Positions 14,168 through 25,449 of a stretch of DNA of 64,000 bases are shown piece after piece (the first letter of the stretch is position 1; each line of letters starts with the position of its first letter). Origin of the DNA: Ehretia macrophylla (lineage: Eukaryota; Streptophyta; Magnoliopsida; Boraginales; Ehretiaceae). The DNA is taken from NCBI GenBank assembly GCA_037974665.1, contig CM075778.1, positions 10,343,001 through 10,407,000 of the forward strand, written 5' to 3'. The notes beneath the pieces are model-generated. The model saw only the letters and a list, made by a program, of their open reading frames with translations. It had not been told where the DNA came from and did not search any database. The position numbers and the translations under genes are program-made.

Positions 14168-15574
14168 TCACTGACAACATATCTTCAAATGTGGTTGGCA
14201 AAACTGTGAGAAAAAAGAAGTGAAAAATGTGCTTTAAGACTGACCATGATAAGAGAAAGTGCCCTACCAAGGCTATACAAGTAATGCGAGATGTAAATGC
14301 TAATGATCTGGTTTGTATATGACATTCTTTATTTCACATTTCAATGGCTTATATGTATACTACTATTGAATCTAATGAAAATTTTAAACATGCAGATGAT
14401 TAAGGTTCCACCTAGTGCAATACAAACCAAAAAGCCACCTTTCATTCCAGCAGGAGCAGGCATACATATGCAAGCTCCTTTTCCATCTCCATCAACTGCT
14501 ATGCATGTTAACAAACAAGTGAAGATTGGTTCAACCACATTGAATGCTACTAGACAAATATGGAAGGGTCAAAGATGCATTAGTTTAAATTCTCTCACGA
14601 TTGTTATTTCAACTAGTGTGCAAAAAGGCCAACCATCTTCGAAGAAAAAGACATCTAGTTCTACATAAAAAATTGAGCAATTGTGTTTTATTTTTGTTAA
14701 CATTGCTACTTGATGTTGTTAAGGTTACTACTTTATGCTACTTGATGTTGTTAGGGTTAACATTATGCTACTTGATGTTTGCTAAGATTGCAACTTTATG
14801 CTACTTTTTGTTGTTAATGAATGAAGCAGGTTGTGGTTGTGAATGGTTGTTCTAATTTTAGCTTTCACTGTGGGATTTATGTTAATGAAATAAGCAGGTT
14901 GTGGTTGTGAATGGTTGTTATTAACTTTCACTTGGAGTACGCATATTTCATGAGTGAACTGTGTCATCTCTACAGGTCTTTTAAACAGCTCATTAGTGAT
15001 GATGTCTATAGAGAAACTGGCTCTCGTTTACTATATTCAAGCATTTCAAGTATCATTCTATTGACACCTTCGCAAAATTTCTGAACGGGTTCTCATTTAC
15101 TGTATTCACCATGAACACCACCTGAGACCATTTTTTCACCTTTAAAGGCAGTTGGTTGGTCTTCGACCACCAACTAACTAAGCACGGTAAATAATGCAAA
15201 CATTCCCAACAAATTCGCCTGGCACCTCGTTAACAAATTCATGGTTAGTTTTGCAACACTATAACTTTACCTCTAAACCAACTTCTACCTGCAAGAAATC
15301 AATCTCACTGTGAATAGAACCAATAGAGAAAACAAAATGACAACTTAGACTTAAAATGATAATACATTAATATATTGTTGGATTACACTTAGACAAAATT
15401 AACTGATCGCATGGAACATCCGTCAATAATAATCTGACTAAATTAAGGAAGTCATAACATTAGAAACACCTACATACACACAATCCATTACATCTATTCC
15501 CATTAACATAAACTACATTACACAACCTAATAACCTAGCAACAGAAACAACAACAAAAGAAATTACACAACCTA
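14168..15574 (+). other. MULE interior, 3' part, mostly non-coding
   Basis: Frames at 14297-14668 continue the style of a transposase C-terminal tail (Pro/Lys-rich, with a second zinc-knuckle-like trace at about 14226-14270) but I cannot assign a domain. 14700-14930 has imperfect repeats around TGCTACTTGATGTTGTTA and GCAGGTTGTGGTTGTGAATGG. No gene supported from 14930 to 15516. Confidence 0.45.
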
Positions 15575-15606
15575 TTAACCTAGCAACAGAAGCAACAACA
15601 AAAGAA
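15517..15606. repeat. 45-bp tandem duplication, two copies
   Basis: Unit ATTACACAACCTA..AACAAAAGAA at 15517-15561 is repeated at 15562-15606 with two or three differences. On the minus strand it covers the hydrophobic tail of the neighbouring GRF ORF. Confidence 0.9.
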
Positions 15607-15835
15607 ACATAATCAATAATGCCATCTTCAACCTTTTTAGAGACTGTTGCCATTTGCACAACTCAGCCTCCTTCTTCTTCAAACCAACCTTCTTTCTGTT
15701 CAAGGACCTTAACAGATCGGGTATTATATTTTTGCTACGATCACACATTGGTAGATCAACCCACTCAAAATAGCCACATTCTCCAACGACACCATAATTC
15801 AAGCACCCAAAAAATCTTTTCTCCGGATTCGCGTT
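15575..15835 (-). CDS. GRF-type zinc-finger ORF carried by the MULE (probably decayed)
   Basis: Minus-strand reading gives NANPEKRFFGC-LNYGVVGE-CGYFEWVDLPMCDRSKNIIPDLL (15830 downward). This fits the GRF zinc finger (N-P-x-R-x-F-x-C..C-x-F-x-W-D) of plant proteins that often end in a coiled segment and a membrane tail. Here a Lys/Glu-rich helix and a Leu-rich tail (about 15 residues, [14 protein letters not shown]) follow. An in-frame stop lies just upstream of the finger, and the only ATG in frame (15802) would start inside it. The locus is therefore either spliced upstream or broken. It lies inside the element, opposite in strand to the transposase, reminiscent of the convergent mudrA/mudrB layout; GRF is not mudrB, so this is analogy only. 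Confidence 0.6.
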   Translation of the reverse strand, partial: NANPEKRFFGCLNYGVVGECGYFEWVDLPMCDRSKNIIPDLLRSLNRKKVGLKKKEAELCKWQQSLKRLKMALLIMFLLLLLLLLG

Positions 15836-16011
15836 AGTCTAAGAAGTTTGCAACAATGTCGCAGTTCCGCAATAGCATGATAAAGCCATTTCGTCCAAGT
15901 TGAATGATTTTTGAAGTGGGTTAAGGATTTGCTTAAATGAAAAATTGATTTAGCTTAAATTTGTTCGCTGAAATTGATGTCGCGAAGTTGGTTTTCAGAA
16001 ATGGCTTAGGG

Positions 16012-16110
16012 GTTTGGGGAAAATGGGTTACGAGTTTAAGGGAAAATGGGTTGGGGATTTGAGGGAAGATGTGTTAGGGATTTGAAGGAAAATGGGTTAG
16101 GGATTTTGAT
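16012..16110. repeat. Minisatellite, about 24-bp unit, 4 copies
   Basis: Units like GGAAAATGGGTTAGGGATTTGA recur in the right arm of the MULE. Confidence 0.8.
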
Positions 16111-16354
16111 GAGAGATAAATAGAATTAGGGTTAGGGAGATTGATTTGGGGCTTCTGATATTTGAGAAAAATTGAGACATTTGAAGCTATAATGACAGTT
16201 TTGACCTTGCTAAAAATAAAAATAAGTGAGCTACACATGCAATATCGGTTAAAATTTTAATAGTTTTGACGATAGGAACTATTGTTGTCAAAAAAGTAAA
16301 GGTAAAGAATGAAATGTCACAATTTGTAAATAATGGACGAAAATATCAATTTAC

Positions 16355-16558
16355 TCAAAAAAGAAAGAAAAACATTTTTCTCTTTCCTTCTCATCATGTT
16401 TCCTTATTACTCATGGTTTCATCGCTCCTCTTCTTGATCGGGTCTTTGTTTCTCTTCGCACTCCATAAAAACTCAACTCAAATTATACACATAGACACAC
16501 ACTAAACTCTCACAAATTTTCCCTACAAATCATCAAAACACAAAAAAAAAGAAAAAAA
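16355..16558 (+). promoter_or_regulatory. Short TAF12B upstream region between the MULE end and ATG
   Basis: Only about 204 bp separate the MULE right terminal repeat from the TAF12B start codon. The stretch has CT-rich sequence (16378-16460), CATAAAAA near 16465 and an A/C-rich leader (16470-16558) typical of a plant 5' UTR. The core promoter therefore either lies here or inside the MULE terminal repeat. No TATA box is clear. Confidence 0.5.
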
Positions 16559-19500
16559 ATGGAAAATTCATCATCATCATCTTCTCCAAAACCACCAGCA
16601 CCACCACCACCAATAATCGAACCCACCGCCGCAAACCCACCACTACAATCGGCGGTCACGGCTGCGACCGCGACACCATCTTCCGCCAACCCCACCATTA
16701 CTATGCCTTCGCCTTCCCCCACCACCAACACCACCATGAATTCACCTCTAAACCCTTCCTCTTCATCTTCTTCTCAACCCCAATTGGTACAACCCCAACA
16801 GCAGCTGGTACAACCCACCCAGCAACAACAACAACAACAACAACAACAAATGCTCCAAGTCCAACAACAGCAACAACAACAACAACAGTTGCAGAACAAT
16901 AATGCAAACAACAACAATGCTAATACTAATATTAATAATACTAATAATAGTACTAGTAGTAGTAATAATAATTTGATGGCTGCGATGAATTTTCAGATGC
17001 AACAGAGCTTACAGAGATCGCCGTCGATGACAAGGCTGAGCCAATTGCAACAACAGCAGCAGTTCAATGTGCTGAGACAGCAGCAGCAGCAGCAAGCTGG
17101 AATCTATGGTCAAATGAATTTTTCTTCTGCTGCTGGAGGGGCCCTTCAGCAACAGCAACAATTACAACAACAGCAGCAGCAGCAGCAGAGTAATAATCAA
17201 CAGCAGCAGCAGCAGCAGCAAATGGGGCAAATGGGACAGATGGGAAATGCGAATTTTACGCGATCGCAGTTAATGGGACAAGCAGGGCAACTGCCAATGC
17301 TTTCTGGTCAGGCTGCGGCTCAGTTTAATTTGCAGTCTCAGTTTTTAGCTTCGGTATGTGATGTAATGTCGAAAAGATGAAATCTTTTTGCAGTTATAGT
17401 ATTTGGTTTACTGTTTGAATTGTTTCATGAGTATAGATTCTTTGATTTGCAGACACAATTTTTTGCTTCGGTATGTGATAAAATTTCTAAAAGATTAAAT
17501 CTTTTTGCTGTTATAGTATTTGGTTTAATGTTCAAATAGTTTTGTGAGTATAGTTTGTTTGATTTGCGGTATTACTATTAGCTTCTGAACATAATCTGAT
17601 TGTTAAAAAGATGGTATCTTTTGCACTTTAATCGTAATTCTGTTTGATGGTCAGTTTTCGCCAGTATGGGTATGTTAAGGATGTAATACTTATTCTTTCA
17701 ATAACCTATTTATTGGAGATTCATATACAAACATATATATACCCATGTGGTACCTATTATGTATGTTTATGTGAGTAAATTACGCATAAATTTGAGAAAT
17801 GTGGAATGGTTTATATAAACTAATATTGTCAAGAATCTTTGGCGGGGTACTTTTATATGGATATATACACGTGTAATCTGTCTGCTCATTGTGTATGTTT
17901 GTGTAAGTGTACATCTGAGGAAAAGTGGAATTTTGGGTGCAGCCACGGCAGAAGGCGGCCCTGATGCAGGGGGCTCAATTCCATCCAGGGAATTCGGCTG
18001 GGCAGAATTTGCAGGGAATGCAGGCAATGGGGATGATGGGGTCTCTCAATTTGAGTTCTCAGTTGAGAGCAAATGGCTCTTTTGCTTATGCGCAACAAAG
18101 GATAAACCAGGGTCAATTAAGGCAGCAACTATCGCAAAATCCACTTGCAACTAGTCAGGTATTAATATTCCTTTTCACTTTCTTGTTGGAGATTAAAGTT
18201 CCTTGTAGGTTATAAGTGTATAGAGCAACTGAAAATTTAGGAGCAACGTAGATTTGCTGTTGAAACGCACTTCGATAATTTGGATTATCTAGGTAATCGT
18301 CTTTTGGTCCAATGACGTCCACTGATCTAGTGAAAGTTGAATAACAGACGATATCTAGAGCTGCAATTTCTTTCAGGGTCCTTATTTGGAAGCAGGATTT
18401 TTAGATTTCACATACAGACTCGTTTCACTCATGTGAATTCTGAGTTTCTTTCCATTTTCATGAGAAGGTCACCCCTTTTTCTGTTGAATACCTGTTTGTA
18501 CTTCTGAAAGGTGTTCACATCTACTTAACATTGTTTAGTTGACTGTCGTGTGTCTGTGAGATCATTTCTTGCTGACACGAGAGAACAGATAAAAACTCTT
18601 GTTTTGTGCCAGTAGCATGTTTGAGCACCTTTTCCTAGTGTTTTATTTTGTTGAGCAATGAAGCTACTAGGACTTGTGTTTTTAGTTACTGCAAATAAAG
18701 TCATTGTTTTGGTAAAGTCGATTGCGAGCATGGCCATGATTTCATTCATGATTGGAGAGTTTCCTGATCCACTTATGGTTTTTAGTAAATCTGCCTGGCA
18801 AGTTAGGAAAAAACATAGTTTTGGAAAAATCTACCTGGCCCTGAGTGATATTTTTAGCTAGTTGACAGTGTTACAGGATTCAGTCCTGATACATTAGGAA
18901 ATAATTTTTTGAAGCAATTTTGTGCGGTTTTGCTTATTTCTGCTTCTCTTGTATGCAATGGACATTATTACTATCTTCTGAACTTAATGGCCACTTCAGG
19001 TAAACTAGTTTTGATGTCCAATTTTGGTGATTCTGCTTTCCTGTACATAAATTCCCAAAATCTTATCTTGAGATTGACCTCAGCTTGTACATTTAATAAT
19101 AACTAAAACTATCTTTAAAGAAATGAGTTTTCTCTTGTACTTACATTGCGTTTTTAGTTGAATTCTTATTGTGTTTAGAGTCATCAATGATTGAAATTTT
19201 GAACTTTATAATTGCATGACAAGAAAAGCAAGTTGGAAACACAATCTGAGAAGTTTTTACATTCACAAAAGATCACCACATATCATTGTAAATCATATCT
19301 TTCATACCTTGTATGATTTAGAAACTGTATGATTGTTGAGAGTGGAACTGACATTTATGTTATGAAAGGTAGGCTGTCTGCAACAGTGCAATGCAACATT
19401 CATAAGCTAGTAGGTAGAATGGCTTTGGTCATGCAATTTAGTTTTTGTTAAAACATTTTGTAGTCCAAGTTGCCCTTGCTCTCCTGGCAGAAAATCTGCA

Positions 19501-22500
19501 AGGCAATAAGGACAAATACGATTAGCTTTCTCTTTTCCATTTGTCGTGCTAATTTGGACATCTTTTATTGGTATTATGAAAAGGTGTGAGTGCAAATTAG
19601 CTGGAAATCTGTAGCGCCTTATTTTGAGACAAGATTCTCTTTTATTATTTTGATGAATTGTTTCTGGGTCCTTTACATCGTTGTGGGAATTCATTAATTA
19701 ATTGTCACGTCAGATTCTTTATTGAGTTTCTCTACACTTGTGCTTATCCCCCTTTTGACATTATTACTTTCTCTAGAAACTACAGGCACAAAACCTGGCA
19801 CGGGCATCTTTTATGAACCCGCAATTATCTGCATTAAATCAGAATGGACAAACATCTATGATGCAAAACACTCTTTCGCAACAACAGTGGTTGAAGCAGA
19901 TGCCGTCTATATCTTCTCCTAATTCTCCTTCATATCGTCTTCAACAACAGAGGCAGCAACAATTACTTCTGCAGCAGCAACTAGCTTCATCTTCACAGTT
20001 GCATTCAAATTCTATGCCTTTTAATGCACAACAGATATCTCAAATGGTACAGCAGCAGCAGCAAATGGGGCATCCACAGATACATCAGCAGCAGCAGCAG
20101 CAACAACAGCAGCAGCAACAGCAACAACAGCAACAACAACAGCAGCAGCAGCTTTTAAATCAGCAGCAGCAGCAGTCTCCACGGATGGCTGCCCCCGCTG
20201 GCCAAAAGTCTCTAAGTCTGACAGGGTCACAGCCAGATGCTACTGCATCTGGGACAACCACTCCGGGAGGAAGTTCAAGCCAAGGAACAGAAGCAAGCAA
20301 TCAGCTTCTTGGGAAGAGAAAGATACAAGATTTAGTTTCACAGGTACGTCCTGCAATTTTGCCTTGTGACACTAAAATCTTAACTTCTTTCGACAAAGTT
20401 AAAAATATATGACAAAATTCTGGATTTCAATTGACTTAAATATAAGTAGATTGCTTTTAATGTAATCATAAACTAAAGATCAAATTTCATGATCCTTGAA
20501 ATTGATTTTGTAGTTGGTGAGTTTATAAGATAAGCTCTCTCTCTCTCTTCTCCACCAACTGCATCCCCACCTCAAAGAAAATGAAATAATGATAATTGAA
20601 CTCAAGTCCTTTGGAAAATTTTACATCTGGCAGAGGATGGCAAAAATTGATTTAGTGGTAATTAATGGGTTTTCCATAATCATATCCAGTAATTTTCCAT
20701 AATCATATCCAGTAATATTGAAATGATAACTTCATGGAAAGTTATCCCCTTTTAATGGTTAAGTATGTTTCAGGTGGATTCCCGAGGAAGGCTGGATCCT
20801 GAAGTTGAAGATCTTCTTTTGGAGATTGCTGATGATTTCATTGATTCGGTAAGGCTTATAAATGCATAATACTTTCCGCATAGGATGTTAAATTAAACAT
20901 TACTAGTATGGGATTTGATTACTTATTTATTTTTATTTAGGATGGGCTTTTGTTGATTGAGATGACGAGAATAGAAAAACAGAAGAGGGGGGGATGTTTT
21001 GTGTGCGTGTGTGTGTGGGGGGTGGGTAGGGAGAACTTTTAATGTTTATTCACTCGGTTTTACACTACTAACCATTAAAACTATTGCAACGTAGCCTCAT
21101 TTCCTGTTGGTTATCTTGCCTCTCTATCTTCCGTATGCCACCTCCAAGTATTCTACGAATTATTATCTATATTGATGTGTTATCTATATGATAGTTATGT
21201 AAATAATCTATACGTTGTTGCATAGATCTTCATAATTTCTTTTCATGGAAACTCATCGTCCCTGCCTCTTTATAGGTAAGTGCATTTGCTTGCACCTTGG
21301 CAAAGCATCGGAAATCTTCAACTCTTGAAGCGAAGGATGTATTATTGCATCTAGGTTTGTGCTGCATCGTCTACATTGCCTTTCTTTTATTTCTAGAAAA
21401 TGCAATTTGAAACCTGCAGTTAAATTAATAGATTCTTTAGGATTGTTTTAAATTATGTATGCCTTGCATTTAAGTATTAAATAACAAACTGCATATTGTT
21501 CGTCTTCACTTAAGTTGCACTTAGAGCAATGGTGGCTAGGCAATTCAATTTATGTGTTCTTCAGCATGCTCAGCTATTAGATGGACTTTTCTTGGTTGTG
21601 AGCATGAACATGCTTGATCATTGGCATATATTTCTTCACAGTCGTAATACTACAATCTGAGATATCATTAGCTTCCACATCCTTTAGGTTTACTTTTTTC
21701 CATTTACTTTTGGTTTTCCTTTTTCCATTCAGTAAGATACACAACTATCCACCTTCTACCTGTGTGACTGTTCAGAAAGAACGGAAGTTACACCTTCCCT
21801 TTTTCATGGGCAGACCTCTCTGTGTGTTTAATACTTTTCAGAATAGATATTACTAAACCAAACCAAATCAAACCAAGTCTTTTCCCACTAGGTGGGGTTG
21901 GCTATATGAATATGTCGACGCCACTCATTCTTGTCGAGAGCCGTCTCCTCTGTTAGCTCCATAGAAGTGAGGTCTCGCCAAGTGTCTATGTCCAACTCAT
22001 CTTAGGGCTTCTTCTACCTCTATACATTGGCACCTTTTAATAGGTGCCTCCACGGGTCATCTTCTAACATGTCCATACCATCGCAAATGATTCTATCTCA
22101 TTTTATCCTCAATCAGGGCTACCCCCACCTTTCATCGTTCCTAATTTTGTCCTTCATAGCTATATCACACATCCATCTCAACATTCTCATCTCCCATACT
22201 AACATTTTATGAACATGATGATACTTCACTGCCTAACACTCCGAACCATATGACAAAGCTGGCCTAACCACAAGCTTGTAATACTTTCCTTTTAGTTTAA
22301 ATGGAATTTTTGAATCAAACAAGATTCCAGATTCACTTCTCCACTTCGTTCATCTTGCCTTAATTCTGTGATCAACGTCCTTATTAATCTTTCCATCTTG
22401 TTGCACCATGGAACCAAGGAATCTAAAGTTTTCATTTTCATGTAATCTGTCTGATGCTAATCTTACTTCTAACTCATTACTCGACCTACTCCTACTGAAC

Positions 22501-23923
22501 TTACATTTTATATATTCCATCTTTGATCTACTTAACCTAAAACCTTTTTGTTCCAAAGTCTCTCTCCATAGTTCTAACTTAGCATTCACAGCTTTTCTAG
22601 ATTCATCCACCAAATAATATCGTTAGTAAATAGCATGCACCATGGCACTTCATCCCGAATGTGGTAGTCAGTTCGTCATCCGTAATTACCGCGAAAAGAT
22701 ATGGGCTCAAAGCGGATCCTTGATGTAGACCAATTGTGATTGGGAAAGCACTGGCTATTACTATTTGGCAATATTGTTATGCTTTTGGCTGGGGAAAATA
22801 GTACTTATGACCCCAAGAATAGCCTACCAAGTTTAAGAATATAGGGCCGTTTCAGCATTTCAATAGCTTGAACATCCTCTCAGGTTCTGGGAAGAGCCAC
22901 TAGGGGAACTACCATAGCAGGCCTTGCTTCATGCTTCATTTGTTCTCATGGAAGTAGTTTTAATGATATTGATTTATCAGTTAAGCACTTTAAATTTACG
23001 ATAAAATTAATTGAAGCTGGATATTGACTTATACATCTTTTGTGCAACTACAAGAATTAACAAGAATGTCGTATGGAACAATTAATATGGATCTTCTGTA
23101 ATCTCCTAATTATTGCCTTATTTCATTCATGAATTGGTCACAAGGCCCTTCATCTAATTAATGAAGTTTTTACAGAGAAGAACTGGGGTTTGACAATTCC
23201 AGGATACTCAAGTGAAGATAGGAAACAACATCCGAACCATGTAAGTATTTCCCTGTTTCTTTCATAATTTTTGCTTCATATAATGTAACTGCACTTTAAA
23301 TTCTTACTGCTACTTGTAGTGATTCAATGAGCAATTGATGTACATTACAAAACTAACTGTCCCAAACCTCTTGAATAGTTTTGTAACTATAAAAGCTTTT
23401 GGATTATCATCCTTTGAACTAGACATCCGTCTTTTTCTGTTGCTCTAGTTTTTCATCTCTCTTTTTATTCTATTAGCAAATTTTATTGTATTCTATGAAG
23501 TAGTATTACACCACATGCAAAAAGAAGGATGAAAAAATAAAAAGGGTTTCAGTTGCTTTCAAGTAAGTTGAAGTTTTCCTATATTTTGATAGCAATTCCG
23601 AAATGTCTTGCAGCAACCAAGTGATCTGCACAATAAGCGTCTTGATGTGGTGAGTTGGATTTATCACATGCTGACATTTTATTCTCTCTTCTCTCCTTGA
23701 GGTTTCATTAACTTTTCTTGTCAATAAAATCTAAATTTAGATACGTAAGTTGATGGAGCCTTCACTCTCTGACACAAATACAAATAATGCAAAGGAGATG
23801 GGCAGGCAGGAGCTCGGCAATTCCCTTGGTCAAAACCACATGATAAGGCCTTCTTCAAGTACGGAGCAGTTGGTCTCACAATCTAATGCTTCTCAAATGC
23901 TGCAGCAAATAACAAGATTTTGA
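16559..23923 (+). CDS. TAF12B: Transcription initiation factor TFIID subunit 12B (TAF12B/EER4)
   Basis: Histone-fold subunit of TFIID (pairs with TAF4; shared with SAGA in other eukaryotes), acting in RNA polymerase II promoter recognition in the nucleus. The Arabidopsis homologue EER4/CKH1 affects ethylene and cytokinin responses. Exons: 16559-17353, 17943-18158, 19786-20343, 20774-20848, 21276-21354, 23176-23240, 23614-23649, 23741-23923. All have GT-AG junctions and phases agree, giving 668 residues, close to the family length. The N-terminus is Pro/Ser/Thr-rich, then come long poly-Gln tracts (residues about 80-220 and 340-385). [12 protein letters not shown] begins the histone fold (about 512-585), with [18 protein letters not shown] and [21 protein letters not shown]. 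The tail is [13 protein letters not shown], and the protein ends QMLQQITRF. The start is the first ATG after an A/C-rich leader. Exon limits in the Gln-rich part are slightly less certain than in the histone fold. Confidence 0.95.
17354..17580 (+). repeat. 117-bp tandem duplication of the TAF12B exon 1 donor region, with an 18-nt exon-like unit
   Basis: The end of exon 1 and the first part of intron 1 are repeated once, 117 bp later. The copy contains GATTTGCAG, then ACACAATTTTTTGCTTCG (17453-17470), then GTATGTG, so an AG acceptor and a GT donor flank 18 nt. Those 18 nt read T-Q-F-F-A-S in frame with exon 1, which ends QSQFLAS. It could act as an optional cassette exon, or be inert intron sequence. 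Confidence 0.75.
20986..21035. repeat. G/T-rich simple sequence in TAF12B intron 4
   Basis: GGGGGGATGTTTTGTG, then a TGTGTGTG run and a GGGGGGTGGG run. Simple sequence only. Confidence 0.8.
21855..22755 (-). mobile_element. RTE-type LINE fossil, 5'-truncated, in TAF12B intron 5
   Basis: Minus strand reads [27 protein letters not shown] (22745-22660), then a decayed LF-x-x-D catalytic box where A-DD has become T-ND. A 1-nt frame change follows, then [38 protein letters not shown], and later [21 protein letters not shown] (ORF 22613-22350). These are hallmarks of plant RTE reverse transcriptases. The 3' end at 21855 has a TTTGGTTTGATTTGG-type tail, the short tandem tail usual for RTE rather than poly-A. 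TATTACT flanks both ends (21848-21854, 22756-22762), a likely 7-bp target duplication. It is 5'-truncated and dead. Confidence 0.85.
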
Positions 23924-25237
23924 GGGCCAAAAGTTCCCATTTTCCCATGGGTTGTGTGGTTTACTGGAAGATGACTAGGTAAGCGTCGTCATTTATTTTT
24001 TGCTAATCAAGCAAATTTGTGTATTTCATATGAAAAAGATGTACAAAGTTTTTACAAGAAAACAAACAAAGGGACCATGGCGGTCAAAGAAAGAAAAGGA
24101 AAAAAAAAAAACAATCTTGCTGGTCATGTGTCTTGCCTCAGTGCTTGCATATCTTTGGAATTTACTTTTCTGTTGAAGTCATGTTGTGTACAAACCTGCA
24201 ACCTGCATAGTTGTGAACCACCCAATTTTGGGCCCTCTTGAAATTGATTTAATGTTTTACTTCAAGAATGAACTAGCTTGCTAATTGTCATAGACAAAGG
24301 TACTTTATATAGAGGTGTGCTTTTGTATAATCTACTCTTCTACATGCATACCTTGTTATTTTAATTCCCCAAGGCAAGGCTCATTATGAATCTTCCTAAC
24401 GATGAATCAGCCTGTTCTTCTTGCCTGAAGAGTCTCTGAGTAAGGATGTTGATGAGATCAGTTTAAAACATTTTACCAGATGAGATGCTGAAATAGATCA
24501 AAATTAGGAGAACATAAAACTAAATAACAAATATAGTTAAACCTGCAAGCTAACATGATAAGGTTAGTTATGGCCGCGCTTATTAGATTTTTACCAGTTG
24601 AACATGGTATTATTTTACTGCTTTGATGCTGTTTTCCAAAAAATATGTCAAACAATGTGGTGTGACCCAAATGCTATTACTGGATATTTTTTGTATCTAG
24701 CCTCCTCCGCTTATTCTTGATTGTCACAGCTGATCCCAAAACTTATAAAGCTTATTTAGGAAATCTTTTATTCCTACCTGATGGCGCAATCCACCCGCTG
24801 AGGGTGTTAAAAGATGATGGTTATGACTACTAGTTTGCAGATTCCTCTTATCTGATAATCTTTAACCGGTTATCCCGGAAATATCTACAATCTCTGACCT
24901 AACTTCTCCATTTGCAGATTGCAGGGGTGAAGGCCAAAGTTAAGATTGGTGTCACTTGATGTTATGGACCACATACCGAACTGGTCTTCTGTTTGAAAAG
25001 CTCCAGATATCCTCCTTAGCGCCTGCTTAACTTACTTACTTAGCTTCTTGTTTAATGTAAGTATCTTCAAATTCTAGTTTTGTATTGCGGCATAAATCCG
25101 AAGTTTGACTTGCTTAGGTTTGCACTTTGCTCTTTGAAGATTCGGCCTTCATAGTCTGTTTGCAGATTATTACCATTTTCCTGAATTGTGTTTTCCTTTT
25201 AAATGTGTTATTCTGGTGTAAATGCACTGCAGTGCAG
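23924..25237 (+). other. TAF12B 3' region (3' UTR of unknown length) and downstream DNA
   Basis: Follows the TGA at 23921. A possible 3' UTR intron exists (GTAAGCG near 23979 to TTTGCAG near 24917), since sequence after 24918 looks transcribed-like (not AT-extreme), but nothing proves it. No other gene is supported. Confidence 0.4.
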
Positions 25238-25449
25238 CTGATATAGCTTTTTACACACTAGATAGGAGGTCGTGTACAATAGACCTAAAATGGGTTTACG
25301 TAAATTGGACTCGATGTGTATATATATTCATTGCAGAGCCAGTTCTGAAATATCTGATATAGCCTTTTTTCCTACTAGATACGAGGCTGTGTACAATAGA
25401 TCCAAGATGAGGTTACGTAAATCGGATTAGATGTGCATATATTTACAAA
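25238..25449. repeat. 116-bp tandem repeat, two copies
   Basis: CTGATATAGC..TACTAGATA.GAGG and GTGTACAATAGA..GGTTTACGTAAAT blocks at 25238-25353 recur at 25354-25449 with clear divergence (second copy slightly shorter). Confidence 0.8.

Larger units (their letters stand above)
10390..16354 (+). mobile_element. Mutator-like element (MULE) with long terminal inverted repeats
   Basis: Terminal inverted repeats of about 200 bp: left 10390-10612, right about 16170-16354. Matching blocks are TTGTGACA, CCTATCGTCAAAA, TTAAAATTTTAAC, TGCA(C/T)GTG, TTTTTAGCAAGGTCAAAACT and AGCTTCAA. The right end lacks about 30 bp near the tip. The A-rich flanks share AAAAAAGAAAG (10379-10389 and 16357-16367), compatible with a target duplication but low in complexity. 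The interior holds a mudrA-like transposase on the + strand and a small GRF zinc-finger ORF on the - strand. Broken by several stops, so it is not autonomous now. Confidence 0.88.

Noticed and set aside
16701-17002. Minus-strand ORFs opposite TAF12B exon 1
   Set aside because: Val/Leu/Ile runs are the antisense of poly-Gln and Pro/Ser codons.
20021-20230. Minus-strand Ala/Val-rich ORF opposite TAF12B exon 3
   Set aside because: Antisense shadow of the CAG/CAA repeats.
24017-24241. 74-residue ORF after TAF12B
   Set aside because: In the 3' flank, no motif, and begins in A-rich sequence.
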